A stretch of DNA of 64,000 nucleotides from ZC4RG30 sp046347045 (GTDB lineage Bacteria > Pseudomonadota > Gammaproteobacteria > Steroidobacterales > Steroidobacteraceae). Position numbers and translations under genes: made by a program. How positions within the stretch are numbered: the first letter of the stretch is position 1; every line of letters begins with the position of its first letter. The DNA lies in assembly GCA_046347045.1 (NCBI GenBank), contig JAXMGX010000013.1:1-64000 (forward strand), given 5' to 3'. Below the pieces are notes generated by a model. The model had not been told where the DNA came from and ran no database searches. It was given only the letters and a program-made list of their open reading frames with translations. This document shows positions 1-10,741 of this stretch, one piece after another.

Positions 1-221
1 TGCTGGCCGAGCCGGTGCAGACCGTGCTGCGCGCGGCCGGTGTGCCCGATGGCTACGAACTGCTGAAGGCCCATTCGCGCGGCAAGCCGCTGACCCGCGA
101 ATCACTCGCGGCGCTGATCGGCACGCTGCCCCTTCCGGAATCCGAACGCCAGCGGCTGCTGGCGCTGACGCCGGCGGGATACGTGGGGCTGGCCGAACGA
201 CTGGCCGGCCTCGCGGGGTAA
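1..221 (+). CDS. purB: Adenylosuccinate lyase, C-terminal end (partial)
   Basis: Only the last 72 codons are in the window; the first complete codon begins at base 3. The tail reads LAEPVQTVLRAAG, then SRGKPLTRE, then LTPAGYVGLAERL, and follows the C-terminus of E. coli PurB closely (AEPIQTVMR, TRGKRVDAE, MTPANYIGRA). The enzyme makes AMP from adenylosuccinate and AICAR from SAICAR in the cytoplasm. The catalytic lyase signature lies outside the window. Having nudJ and mnmA nearby matches the purB-hflD-mnmA-nudJ neighbourhood of enteric bacteria, which supports the call; hflD is not in this window. Confidence 0.9.
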   Translation, partial: LAEPVQTVLRAAGVPDGYELLKAHSRGKPLTRESLAALIGTLPLPESERQRLLALTPAGYVGLAERLAGLAG

Positions 222-368
222 CCCCGCCGGACTGGTGGCCGCGGCACCGGACATAAGCTGGCTTTTTTTGAGACGCGCGGCGCAGTTTCGTCCCACCCCC
301 CGCGTTCTGGGGGCGAAGCGTGAACTCGCCCACAATTGCAGCCAGTGGCCCGTTCCTAATATCGGGCC

Positions 369-920
369 ATGGGCGGACCCCAGTATTTCTTCGCAGGCAC
401 TGTCGCAGGCAGCCAGGCTCCGGTTTCGGTGCTCGGGCGCGGCGGCGATCGTCCGCTGGATGCGCCTGAACCCCTGCAGGTACTGACCACGCTGGAGGAC
501 GTGCGCGCGGCTTCGCGTCGCGCCGTGTCGGGAGCCCAGCGCCTGGTCTCGATCTTCACGCTGGACCTGGAGCCGCAGGTCTACGAGCACTCGCCCTTCC
601 TCGACCTGGTGAAGCGCTTCCTGCTCAGCCACAGCTTCGCGAAGGTGCGGCTGCTCACGCAGCGCGCCGTTCCCTATACCTCGCCGCACAAGCTGGCCGC
701 CATGCGCCGCCGGCTGTCGGGGCACATCGAGATCCGCACGTTGAATTCCCAGTATGCCGCGCGCACCAGCGGCATGCTCATCGCCGACGCCCGCGCCATC
801 GTGTACCGCGCGCAGGTGGGGAGCTGGGATGGTGTTGCAGGCTTCAACCAGCCACCGATCGCGAAGCTGTACCTGCAGGAATTCGACGAGATGTGGATCG
901 CCAGCGTTCCCAAGTACTGA
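369..920 (+). CDS. DUF7931-like protein of unknown function
   Basis: A 183-residue soluble protein without signal peptide or membrane segment. I recognise it only loosely as the type called DUF7931, which in other gammaproteobacteria can follow an acetyltransferase domain; there is no such domain here. The centre (about residues 75-150) has alternating strands and helices with a RRLSGHIEIRTLN segment, and could be a degenerate phospholipase-D-like fold, but no HKD motif is present. The start at 369 has no Shine-Dalgarno sequence. A TAATAT hexamer ends six bases before it, so the mRNA may be leaderless. It lies 67 bases upstream of nudJ on the same strand. Function unknown. Confidence 0.7.
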   Translation: MGGPQYFFAGTVAGSQAPVSVLGRGGDRPLDAPEPLQVLTTLEDVRAASRRAVSGAQRLVSIFTLDLEPQVYEHSPFLDLVKRFLLSHSFAKVRLLTQRAVPYTSPHKLAAMRRRLSGHIEIRTLNSQYAARTSGMLIADARAIVYRAQVGSWDGVAGFNQPPIAKLYLQEFDEMWIASVPKY

Positions 921-987
921 CGTCCCCCGGGCTCGACGCGCGCAGCACCGCCGTCCCGCCATTCCAGACCTCCCCTATACTGCGGCG

Positions 988-1464
988 ATGACCTGGCGCC
1001 CCGACCTCACGGTTGCTGCCATCGTGCAGCGTGACGATCGATTCCTGATCGTCGAGGAACGCATCCGCAACCGCCTCGTGTTCAACCAGCCCGCTGGCCA
1101 CGTCGAGGATGGCGAGTCCATCGTCGATGCGGTGGTGCGCGAGACGCTGGAGGAAACCGCGTGGCGATTCCAGCCGCGGCACCTGCTCGGACTGTATCTG
1201 TGGCGCAATGCCGATACCGGGCGCAGCTTCCTGCGCGTGGCCATCAGTGGCGAGGTCACCGGGCACGAACCGCGCCCACTCGACCATGGCATCGTCGCGG
1301 CGCACTGGCTGTCGCGCGCGCAGCTGGTGGAACGGGGCACACGGCTGCGCAACCCGCTGGTGCTCCAGTGCATCGACGACCACCTGGCCGGGCGCCAGCA
1401 CGATTTGTCGGCGCTGTCGTACCTCGGCGCGCCCGCACCGGCCCTGGCCTCGCGCAGCGCCTGA
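988..1464 (+). CDS. nudJ: NudJ-type Nudix phosphatase
   Basis: A 158-residue Nudix hydrolase. E. coli NudJ hydrolyses thiamine pyrophosphate and nucleoside di- and triphosphates in the cytoplasm, and is also encoded just before mnmA. The Nudix box runs from GHVEDGES to RETLEETAW at about residues 38-60. All acidic metal ligands are present, but the conserved Gly of the EExG segment is Ala. NQPAGH before the box also matches NudJ. I chose ATG 988 because the homology begins at TVAAIVQ; the reading frame stays open upstream to 754 without family resemblance. There is no Shine-Dalgarno sequence, but TATACT lies six bases upstream. The stop overlaps the mnmA start by one base (TGATG). Confidence 0.87.
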   Translation: MTWRPDLTVAAIVQRDDRFLIVEERIRNRLVFNQPAGHVEDGESIVDAVVRETLEETAWRFQPRHLLGLYLWRNADTGRSFLRVAISGEVTGHEPRPLDHGIVAAHWLSRAQLVERGTRLRNPLVLQCIDDHLAGRQHDLSALSYLGAPAPALASRSA

Positions 1465-2540
1465 TGCGCGTCATCGTCGCGATGTCTGGCGGCGTGGACT
1501 CGGCCGTGGCAGCGCTGCTGCTGCTGCGGCAGGGCCATGAGGTGCAGGGCCTCTTCATGCACAACTGGGAGGAGGATGACCAGGGCTACTGCACCTCGGC
1601 CGAGGATTTCCAGGACGCGCGGCGCGTAGCCGCGGAACTGCGCATCCCGCTGCATCGCGTGGACCTGTCGCGTGAATACCGCCAGCGCGTGTTCACGGAA
1701 GTCCTCGACGACTACCGCGCGGGCCTGACGCCCAATCCGGATGTGCTGTGCAACCGCGAGATCAAGTTCGGGGACTGCCTGAACCATGCGCTGCGTCTGG
1801 GCGGCGAAAAGCTCGCAACGGGCCACTATGCCCGCCTGCTGGCAGGCGCCGACGGCGTGGAGTTGCACAAGGCACTTGATACTGAAAAAGACCAGTCGTA
1901 TTTCCTGCACGCGGTGGCCCGCGAGCGCTTTGCCAGCGCGCTGATGCCGCTGGGCGAACTGCACAAGCCCGAGGTGCGCGCGCTGGCGCGCGCGGCCGGA
2001 CTGCCGGTGGCCGACAAGCGCGACAGCACCGGCATCTGCTTCATCGGCGAACGCCCGTTTCGCGACTTCCTGGCGCAGTACATCGGCCACACGCCCGGCC
2101 CCATCCGGACCGATGGCGGCGAGGAGATCGGCACGCATGTGGGACTGCCCTTCTACACGCTGGGACAGCGCGGCGGCATCGGCGTGGGCGGCAGGGCCGG
2201 TGGCAGCGGCGCACCCTGGTACGTGGTGGGCAAGGACCCCGCACGCAACCTGCTGATCGTGGCGCAGGGCGAGGATCATCCCGCGCTGTTCACCACCGGC
2301 CTCACCGTGCGCAAACCGAACTGGCTGTGCGCGGCCAGCGAGGCGCAGGCCGCGGACATCACCGTGCGGCTGCGCTACCGGCAGCCGGATCAGGAGGCCA
2401 CTCTCACCGCGCTCGATGGTGGAGACATCCGCATCGTGCCCCGGCTGCCGCAGCGCGCGGTGACGCCCGGGCAGTCGGCCGTGATCTATCGCGCATCGCG
2501 CTGCCTGGGCGGAGGAGTGATCACCCGAACCGGGCTATAA
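1464..2540 (+). CDS. mnmA: tRNA-specific 2-thiouridylase MnmA
   Basis: A 358-residue enzyme that puts sulfur on C2 of the wobble uridine of tRNA-Lys, -Glu and -Gln, using ATP and sulfur passed from IscS through the Tus proteins. The PP-loop SGGVDS is at residues 8-13, the catalytic Cys lies in NPDVLCNREIKF (about residue 95) and the second redox Cys in TGICFIGE (about residue 192). FMHNWEEDD is also typical. Length matches the family. It is translationally coupled to nudJ by a TGATG overlap. The final codons carry a TATAAT that may serve acnA. Confidence 0.97.
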   Translation: MRVIVAMSGGVDSAVAALLLLRQGHEVQGLFMHNWEEDDQGYCTSAEDFQDARRVAAELRIPLHRVDLSREYRQRVFTEVLDDYRAGLTPNPDVLCNREIKFGDCLNHALRLGGEKLATGHYARLLAGADGVELHKALDTEKDQSYFLHAVARERFASALMPLGELHKPEVRALARAAGLPVADKRDSTGICFIGERPFRDFLAQYIGHTPGPIRTDGGEEIGTHVGLPFYTLGQRGGIGVGGRAGGSGAPWYVVGKDPARNLLIVAQGEDHPALFTTGLTVRKPNWLCAASEAQAADITVRLRYRQPDQEATLTALDGGDIRIVPRLPQRAVTPGQSAVIYRASRCLGGGVITRTGL

Positions 2541-2541
2541 T
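2536..2541 (+). promoter_or_regulatory. Candidate -10 box of the acnA promoter
   Basis: A perfect TATAAT overlaps the mnmA stop codon and lies 24 bases before the acnA start. The predicted leader contains the strong ribosome-binding site CCGGAGG. No convincing -35 hexamer is visible at normal spacing, so the promoter may be activator-dependent or the match may be chance. Confidence 0.4.
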
Positions 2542-2565
2542 CGTCGGCTAGTTTCCGGAGGACCT

Positions 2566-5256
<2,691 letters not shown>

Positions 5257-5268
5257 GGCCGCCGCGCG

Positions 5269-5949
5269 ATGACAGCCACCGTCGGCCCCAGCGCGCCATC
5301 GCGCCGGCTGGCGGTGTTCGACCTGGATGGCACGCTGACGCGTGCGGATTCCTTCGGCCCCTTCGTGCTGGGCCTGCTGCGCGAACATCCATGGCGGGCG
5401 CTGCGGCTGCCGCTGCTGCTCTTTCCGGCGCTGGGTTACCTGCTGCGCATGGTCGACCGCGGCGGACTGAAAGGCTCCGTGCTGCGGCTGCTGTTCGGCG
5501 GATTACCACGCGCCGCGGTGGAGGAATTCGCCGGCCGGTATGCCCGTCATGTCGTGGAGCAGCAGATGTTCGCCGAGGGCGTGGCGGCGCTGCGGGGGCA
5601 CCTGACGAACGACGACCCGGTGGTGCTGTTGTCGGCCAGTCCCGACCTGTACGTACCGCGCATCGGTACGCTGCTGGGCGTGCATGAAACGCACTGCACA
5701 CGCATCCGCTGGAACGGCGACCGGCTGGACGGACGGCTGGACGGACTCAACCGCCGTGACGAGGAGAAGTTGCGGGTGATCCGGCAACTTCGCGCGGCGA
5801 ACCCGGGGTTACCCGTGATCGCCTATGGCAACAGCGCGCCGGACCTGGTGCACATGCGCCATTGCGAGCAGGCTGTGTACGTCAACGCCGACAGCGCGTT
5901 GGCCTCCAGGCTGACTGCAGAGGGAATTCGCTGCGTTACGTGGCGGTAA
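5269..5949 (+). CDS. HAD-superfamily (IB) phosphatase
   Basis: A 226-residue SerB-like haloacid-dehalogenase phosphatase. Motif I is FDLDGTLTR (about residues 16-24), motif II is VLLSAS (about 123-128), and motif III/IV is the Lys of EEKLRVI with YGNSAPDLVHM (about 186-196), where the usual GDS reads GNS. The helical cap between motifs I and II (residues 30-90, rich in Leu and Arg) is of the IB type. Substrate cannot be read from the sequence; phosphoserine or lysophospholipid-type phosphates are known for relatives. It follows acnA closely. Asn in place of the usual metal-binding Asp in motif IV is unusual but occurs in this subfamily. Confidence 0.8.
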   Translation: MTATVGPSAPSRRLAVFDLDGTLTRADSFGPFVLGLLREHPWRALRLPLLLFPALGYLLRMVDRGGLKGSVLRLLFGGLPRAAVEEFAGRYARHVVEQQMFAEGVAALRGHLTNDDPVVLLSASPDLYVPRIGTLLGVHETHCTRIRWNGDRLDGRLDGLNRRDEEKLRVIRQLRAANPGLPVIAYGNSAPDLVHMRHCEQAVYVNADSALASRLTAEGIRCVTWR

Positions 5950-6046
5950 TTGGCTCCGGGCACCCAAGGTGCGTAACATCAGGGGGCGCAGGGTGCGAAC
6001 AAATCCCTGCGGCCACAGTCCAATGGATACCGATCGGGAGCACCTC

Positions 6047-7012
6047 ATGAGCTTCAAGACGCCCCGGATTCTGCCTTCCGAAATCACCTCCAGGGACCTG
6101 TTCCTCGACCGCCGGCGCGTGTTGCGCTACGCGGCGGCCGGAGCAGCCTTCGGCGCGCTGGGCGGCACAGGCTCGCGGGCCCTTGGCGCGACCATCCCGG
6201 CGCCGGGCGCGAAGCTGGCCTACACGCCCAATGCGGCGCTGTCGATCAAGGACCCGCCCAACAGCTTCGAGGACATCACCACCTACAACAATTTCTACGA
6301 GTTCGGCACCGACAAGTCGGACCCCGCCATCCAGGCGCGCAAGTTCAAGCCGCTGCCGTGGACGGTGACGGTGGATGGCGAAGCCGAGGTCAAGGGCCGC
6401 TTCGACTTCGAGGACATCCTGAAGCCGCTGTCGCTGGAGGAGCGCATCTACCGGCTGCGCTGCGTGGAAGCCTGGTCGATGGTGATCCCCTGGACGGGCT
6501 TTCCGCTGGCCGAACTCATCAAGCGCTTCAAGCCCACCTCCAAGGCGAAGTACGTGGAGTTCACCACGTTGAACTCGCCGGCACAGATGCCCGGCCAGCG
6601 GTATCCGGTACTCGACTGGCCCTATGTGGAAGGCCTGCGCATGGACGAGGCCATGCACCCGCTCACACTCATTGCGGTGGGTGTGTATGGCCAGATGCTG
6701 CCGAACCAGAACGGCGCGCCGCTGCGGCTGGTGGTACCGTGGAAGTACGGCTTCAAGGGCATCAAGTCCATCGTGCGCATCCGTTTCACCGAACTGCAGC
6801 CGAAGAACAGCTGGCAGGTGGCGGCGCCGAACGAATACGGCTTCTATGCCAATGTGAACCCGGCCGTGGACCATCCGCGCTGGAGCCAGGCCACCGAGCG
6901 GCGCATCGGCGGTTCGCTGCTGGCCAAGCGCGCTGCCACACTGCCTTTCAACGGCTATGCCGAGCAGGTGGCCTCGCTGTACACGGGCCTCGATCTGCGC
7001 CGCAATTTCTGA
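6047..7012 (+). CDS. msrP: Methionine sulfoxide reductase catalytic subunit MsrP (YedY)
   Basis: A 321-residue Tat-exported molybdoenzyme that reduces methionine sulfoxide in oxidised periplasmic proteins, receiving electrons from MsrQ. The Tat signal DRRRVLRYAAAGAAFG begins near residue 23. The molybdenum-binding Cys is in RCVEAWSMVIPW (about residue 139). TTLNSPAQMPGQ, YPVLDWPY and PWKYGFKGIKSI are family signatures. I chose ATG 6047, with GGGAG just before it, over the in-frame ATG 5969, which would put extra residues before the Tat motif. msrQ follows after seven bases. The preceding 97-base gap contains a small GCACC/GGTGC hairpin only. Confidence 0.93.
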   Translation: MSFKTPRILPSEITSRDLFLDRRRVLRYAAAGAAFGALGGTGSRALGATIPAPGAKLAYTPNAALSIKDPPNSFEDITTYNNFYEFGTDKSDPAIQARKFKPLPWTVTVDGEAEVKGRFDFEDILKPLSLEERIYRLRCVEAWSMVIPWTGFPLAELIKRFKPTSKAKYVEFTTLNSPAQMPGQRYPVLDWPYVEGLRMDEAMHPLTLIAVGVYGQMLPNQNGAPLRLVVPWKYGFKGIKSIVRIRFTELQPKNSWQVAAPNEYGFYANVNPAVDHPRWSQATERRIGGSLLAKRAATLPFNGYAEQVASLYTGLDLRRNF

Positions 7013-7019
7013 CGGAACC

Positions 7020-7661
7020 TTGAACGTCACCGGCTGGTACCGCTGGGTCATCAAGCCGCTGGTGTTCGTGGCTTGCGCCACGCCGGCGGTGCTGATGACG
7101 CTGGGCATCCTGGCGGCGGTGGGCAAGATCAGCACCAGCCCCATGGACCTGGGCGCCGATCCGGTGAACCGCCTGCTGCATGCCTGCGGCATCACCACGC
7201 TGAACATGCTGCTGATCACGCTGCTGGTCACGCCGGCGCGACAGGTGACGGGGTTGAACAGCCTGGTGCGCCTGCGTCGCATGCTGGGGCTGTTCGCGTT
7301 CTTCTACGCGCTGGCGCATTTCACGGTGTATGCGTGGCTGGACCAGGGGCTCGACCTGCACGCCATCGGGGCGGATATCGTGAAACGCCCCTACATCACC
7401 ATCGGCATGCTGGCGCTGCTGCTGATGGTGCCGCTGGCCATCACCTCCACCAACGGCATGATGCGCAGACTGGGTCGCCGCTGGCAGAAGCTGCACCGGC
7501 TGGTCTACGTGATCACGCTGCTGGGCGTGTGGCACTTCTGGTGGCAGGTGAAGAAGGACATCCGCGAGCCGTTGCTCTACGCGGGCATCTTCGCCGTTCT
7601 GATGGCGTGGCGGGTGCTCAAAGCGAAGTTCGTGCCTGCCATAGCTCGGGAAAGAACCTGA
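7020..7661 (+). CDS. msrQ: Heme-binding membrane subunit MsrQ (YedZ)
   Basis: A 213-residue inner-membrane b-type cytochrome with about six transmembrane helices that passes quinol or flavin electrons to MsrP. LGADPV near the start, then LLITLLVTPARQ, LRRMLGLF, ITSTNGM and GRRWQKLHRLVYVI follow E. coli YedZ in order, and His residues in HFTVY and LHRL are the likely heme ligands. The start is taken as TTG 7020 because the homology begins there and GACGGAA precedes it; the open frame upstream lies inside msrP. The last 44 bases overlap the end of the convergent kynA gene. Confidence 0.88.
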   Translation: MNVTGWYRWVIKPLVFVACATPAVLMTLGILAAVGKISTSPMDLGADPVNRLLHACGITTLNMLLITLLVTPARQVTGLNSLVRLRRMLGLFAFFYALAHFTVYAWLDQGLDLHAIGADIVKRPYITIGMLALLLMVPLAITSTNGMMRRLGRRWQKLHRLVYVITLLGVWHFWWQVKKDIREPLLYAGIFAVLMAWRVLKAKFVPAIARERT

Positions 7662-8469
7662 GCTCCAGCGCCTTGGCCAGGTACGACACGCCGCTGGTAC
7701 CGCCGGTACCGGGCTTGTGGCCGATGATGCGCTCCACTGTCTTCATGTGCTGGAAACGCCAGAGCTGGAAGCGGTGGTCGAGATCCACCAGGCCCTCGGC
7801 CAGTTCGTAGAGATCCCAGTCCTTGTCGGCGTTGTGATAGACGCCGAGCCACGCGCCAGTCACCGCCTTGCTCGCCACGTAAGGCTGCGAGAAATCGCGG
7901 TCGAGCAGCTCCTGCGGCACGCCATAGCCGCGGCGGCTCAACAGGCGCAGCACTTCGTCATAGAGGCTGGGCGCGTTCAAGGCGCGCAGCAGCCGCGCAT
8001 GGTCCTCGGGATTGCGCTGGTGCACGCGGATCATGTCGGCGTTCTTGTTGCCGAGGCCGAACTCCGCCAGCCGGTACTGCACCGACTGGAAGCCGGAGGA
8101 GCGCCCGAGCTGGTTGCGGAACAGCGTGTAGTCCGAGGGCGTCATCGTCGCCATGATTTCCCAGGCGTTGAAGAGCTGAGATTGAATCTTTGAAATACGC
8201 TGCAAGGCCTTGAAAGAAGGGTCTAAATCATCCTTGATGACACACCGCCGCACGAACTCCAGCTCGTGCAGGAACAACCGTATCCACAACTCCGACACCT
8301 GGTGCACGATGATGAACATCATCTCGTCGTGCTCGCCGGACACCGGCTGCTGCGCCGAAAGCAGCCGCGCGAGCTGCAGATACTCGCCATAGGACTGCGA
8401 GCTGCCCAGATCCCAGTGAACGGCCTCGCCACTCAGGTCGACGCGGCCTTGCTTCTCGACGTCGCTCAT
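7618..8469 (-). CDS. kynA: Tryptophan 2,3-dioxygenase
   Basis: A 283-residue cytoplasmic heme dioxygenase that opens the indole ring of L-tryptophan to N-formylkynurenine, the first step of the kynurenine pathway. Family motifs appear in order: YGEYLQLARLLSAQ, MMFIIVHQVSELW, GRSSGFQS, LWRFQHMKTVERIIGHK with the proximal heme His, TGGTSGVSYL and the terminal FFPELWQARTSL. The start at 8469 has GGAG seven bases upstream and forms an ATGA overlap with the stop of the upstream metallopeptidase. No other kynurenine-pathway gene is in the window. Confidence 0.95.
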   Translation of the reverse strand: MSDVEKQGRVDLSGEAVHWDLGSSQSYGEYLQLARLLSAQQPVSGEHDEMMFIIVHQVSELWIRLFLHELEFVRRCVIKDDLDPSFKALQRISKIQSQLFNAWEIMATMTPSDYTLFRNQLGRSSGFQSVQYRLAEFGLGNKNADMIRVHQRNPEDHARLLRALNAPSLYDEVLRLLSRRGYGVPQELLDRDFSQPYVASKAVTGAWLGVYHNADKDWDLYELAEGLVDLDHRFQLWRFQHMKTVERIIGHKPGTGGTSGVSYLAKALELRFFPELWQARTSL

Positions 8470-9272
8470 GCGTTCTCCATCACCCAGCGGGGCACGCGGC
8501 TCCAGCCGGTGCGCAGCAGTTCGGCATCGAGCGCGCGGAATTGCGGCTCGCACTGTTCCACGCGCCGCCAGAAGCGCGCGGAGTGGTTCATGTGTTCGGT
8601 GTGCGAGAGTTCATGGCACAGCAGGTAGCGCAGCACCGCGGGCTTCTGGAACAGCAGGCACAGGTTCAGCGAAATGGCACCGCGTGTGGAGCAGCTGCCC
8701 CAGCGGGTGCGCTGCCGGCGAATGCTGACCGAGCGGTAGGTGAAGCCGTGCAGTCTCGCCTGCTGCGACAGCGCCTGCGCGAGGGATTCCTGCGCGCGGG
8801 CGATGAGCCAGCGCAGCAGCAGCCGGCGCCACTGGGCGAAGTCGCCGCTGCCGCGCACCTCGAGCAGCCGATCGTCGCGCTGACGCAGCCGCAGACGACC
8901 GGCACCACCGGCGACGAACACACGCCAGCGCTCCCCCAGGGCCGCAAGTTCGACATGCGTCGGCGGAAAGGCCTGCTCCGGTGGTGCCGCGGCGCGACGA
9001 CGCTGCAGGTGCCGGTTTACCCAATCGGCGCGACTGGCCAGGAAAGAGAACGCACGGGCTTCGGACACACCACGCGGCACCACCAGCTCGACGCGTCCGC
9101 CGGCATCGATGCGCACGGCCACGCGTCGTGCGCGCCGGCTGTGCCGCACCACCGCGCCGGCCAGCACGGCATCCGGCGACGCTTCGAATGCGCCGTCGAT
9201 ACGCAGCGGCCATAGCGGCAACTGCGTGCTCGCCGGGGCGCCCGCATCCCCGTGGCTGTCCGCTATGCTCAT
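8466..9272 (-). CDS. YgjP-like zinc metallopeptidase (DUF45)
   Basis: A 268-residue protein of the M48-like YgjP/DUF45 family. The zinc motif HELSH is at about residues 224-228 in LLCHELSHTEHMNHSARFW, with the third ligand probably His 234. The family signature RQRTRWGSCSTRGAISLN precedes it. No signal peptide or membrane span is seen, so it is probably cytoplasmic. Its stop overlaps the kynA start (ATGA), so the two are coupled; no functional link is known. Its ATG lies three bases from the tatD ATG on the other strand and has no Shine-Dalgarno site; TATCAT is six bases upstream. Confidence 0.85.
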   Translation of the reverse strand: MSIADSHGDAGAPASTQLPLWPLRIDGAFEASPDAVLAGAVVRHSRRARRVAVRIDAGGRVELVVPRGVSEARAFSFLASRADWVNRHLQRRRAAAPPEQAFPPTHVELAALGERWRVFVAGGAGRLRLRQRDDRLLEVRGSGDFAQWRRLLLRWLIARAQESLAQALSQQARLHGFTYRSVSIRRQRTRWGSCSTRGAISLNLCLLFQKPAVLRYLLCHELSHTEHMNHSARFWRRVEQCEPQFRALDAELLRTGWSRVPRWVMENA

Positions 9273-9275
9273 CGC

Positions 9276-10085
9276 ATGATGATAACAGCGCCGACCGCCG
9301 AGCTGATCGACATAGGTCTGAACCTTGCCCACGAGAGCTTCGCGCATGATCTGCCCGAGGTGCTGCGGCGCGCGCACCTGGCAGGCGTGTCGCGCATGAT
9401 CATCACGGGCACCAGCGTGGCGGGCACGCAGCAGGCCATCGCGCTTGCCCGCACCGATCCGCACCGGCTGTTCGCCACGGCGGGACTGCACCCCCACCAT
9501 GCCTCGGACTTCACCGCCGGCGTACGCGAACAACTGCGCGAACTGGCTGCGGATCCGGCCGTGGTGGCGATCGGGGAATGCGGGCTCGACTACTACCGCA
9601 ACTTTTCCCCCCGTGAAGCCCAACTCGCCGCATTCCGCGGTCTGCTGGAACTGGCAGTGGAAACAGGCAAGCCGGTGTTCCTGCACCAGCGCGATGCGCA
9701 CGCGGATTTCATGGCCATACTGCGCGAATTCCGCGGTTCGATCGCCGATGGCGTGGCGCATTGCTTCACCGGCACGCGCGCGGAGCTGGACGATTGCCTG
9801 GCGCTGAACCTTGCCATCGGCATCACCGGCTGGATCTGCGACGAACGGCGCGGCCTGCATCTGTTGCCGATGATGAGTGCCATTCCGGCGCAGCGGCTGA
9901 TGATCGAAACCGATGCACCCTACCTGCTGCCGCGCACGCTGCGGCCGAAGCCTGCGAGCCGGCGCAACGAGCCGGCCTTTCTGCCGGAAGTGGCGAAGAC
10001 GGTGGCGCAGGCGCGAGGAGAAACTCTGGAGGCCTTGGCAGCCAGCAGCACGGCGGCAGCGACGGCCTTCTTCCGGCTGTCCTGA
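9276..10085 (+). CDS. tatD: TatD family metal-dependent DNase
   Basis: A 269-residue TIM-barrel hydrolase. E. coli TatD has 3'-5' exonuclease activity on DNA and RNA and is linked to repair of oxidative damage. The TatD-specific motifs are present: IDIGLNL in place of the HxH of other family members, TAGLHPHHASD, VAIGECGLDYYRNFS, HQRDAH, HCFTGTRAEL, ITGWICDERRG, IETDAPYL and SRRNEPAFLP. Two start codons lie side by side (9276 and 9279); the first is used here. There is no Shine-Dalgarno sequence, and TATGCT ends six bases upstream. It converges on the NERD-domain gene after 17 bases. Confidence 0.93.
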   Translation: MMITAPTAELIDIGLNLAHESFAHDLPEVLRRAHLAGVSRMIITGTSVAGTQQAIALARTDPHRLFATAGLHPHHASDFTAGVREQLRELAADPAVVAIGECGLDYYRNFSPREAQLAAFRGLLELAVETGKPVFLHQRDAHADFMAILREFRGSIADGVAHCFTGTRAELDDCLALNLAIGITGWICDERRGLHLLPMMSAIPAQRLMIETDAPYLLPRTLRPKPASRRNEPAFLPEVAKTVAQARGETLEALAASSTAAATAFFRLS

Positions 10086-10102
10086 ACCGTCGCGCGGGCA
10101 CC

Positions 10103-10741
10103 CTATTCCGCGAACACCTGCGCCAGGAATCCGCGCCGCCGCCGCAGCGGACTGGGCGAAACACCGGCGCTGAGGATGTTCCAGCCTTCGCGATAGCGCT
10201 CTATCCAGCCCTGCGCCGCCTCGGAATCCACGGCGGGAAACTCCGTGCGCAGCGAATCGACCATCAGCGTCCAGCGCGGCAACCCCTTGGGGAACTTGCC
10301 GCGCCGCGTGAACAGGATGCGGCCTTCCACCGGCAGATCGCCGCACAGCGCGCGCACCGCCGCCACGCGGTCGTACAGCGCATGCTGTGGATTCTGGAAG
10401 GTGCTGCGGCTGGCGCCGGTCATCACCGTCCATTCAGTCATCTGATCGCCGCCGAAGATGTTGCCGCGGATGTCGCGCAGGTCGATCACCAGCACGCCGC
10501 GCGAGGTCAGCAACAGGTAGTCGATGTGCATCACGGCGCCCATGCCGTCGGACACCAGCACGTTGTGCAGGTATTCGCTGCCCGCCGCGATGATGGAGTT
10601 CTCGAGGCGGCGGTATTCGGCGCGACGCCGCCAGGCGCGGATCACGTAGTAGACCAGCGCGCCCAGCATCACCACGCCGACCACCAGGAGGATCAGCCGG
10701 TTCTGCGCATTGTCGAGGTCGGCGAGCGCCGTCTCAGCCAC
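10103..10741 (-). CDS. NERD-domain membrane protein
   Basis: A 212-residue protein with one N-terminal membrane helix (LILLVVGVVMLGALVYYVI, about residues 15-33), a basic segment, and a nuclease-related NERD domain at about residues 50-160, with HIDYLLLTSRGVLVIDLRDIRG as its core. NERD relatives resemble Holliday-junction resolvase/Mrr folds; the Asp/Glu-x-Lys triad cannot be placed with certainty. The start is taken as GTG 10741, which overlaps the thrC stop (GTGGCTGA), so translation is probably coupled to thrC although no threonine role is known. A longer in-frame start at 10879 would lie inside thrC and shows no homology. Confidence 0.75.
   Translation of the reverse strand: MAETALADLDNAQNRLILLVVGVVMLGALVYYVIRAWRRRAEYRRLENSIIAAGSEYLHNVLVSDGMGAVMHIDYLLLTSRGVLVIDLRDIRGNIFGGDQMTEWTVMTGASRSTFQNPQHALYDRVAAVRALCGDLPVEGRILFTRRGKFPKGLPRWTLMVDSLRTEFPAVDSEAAQGWIERYREGWNILSAGVSPSPLRRRRGFLAQVFAE

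Noticed and set aside
222..280. T run at 262-270 as a purB terminator
   Set aside because: No convincing stem precedes the T run; the GCGGGG/CCCCGC stem at the purB stop is 35 bases away from it.
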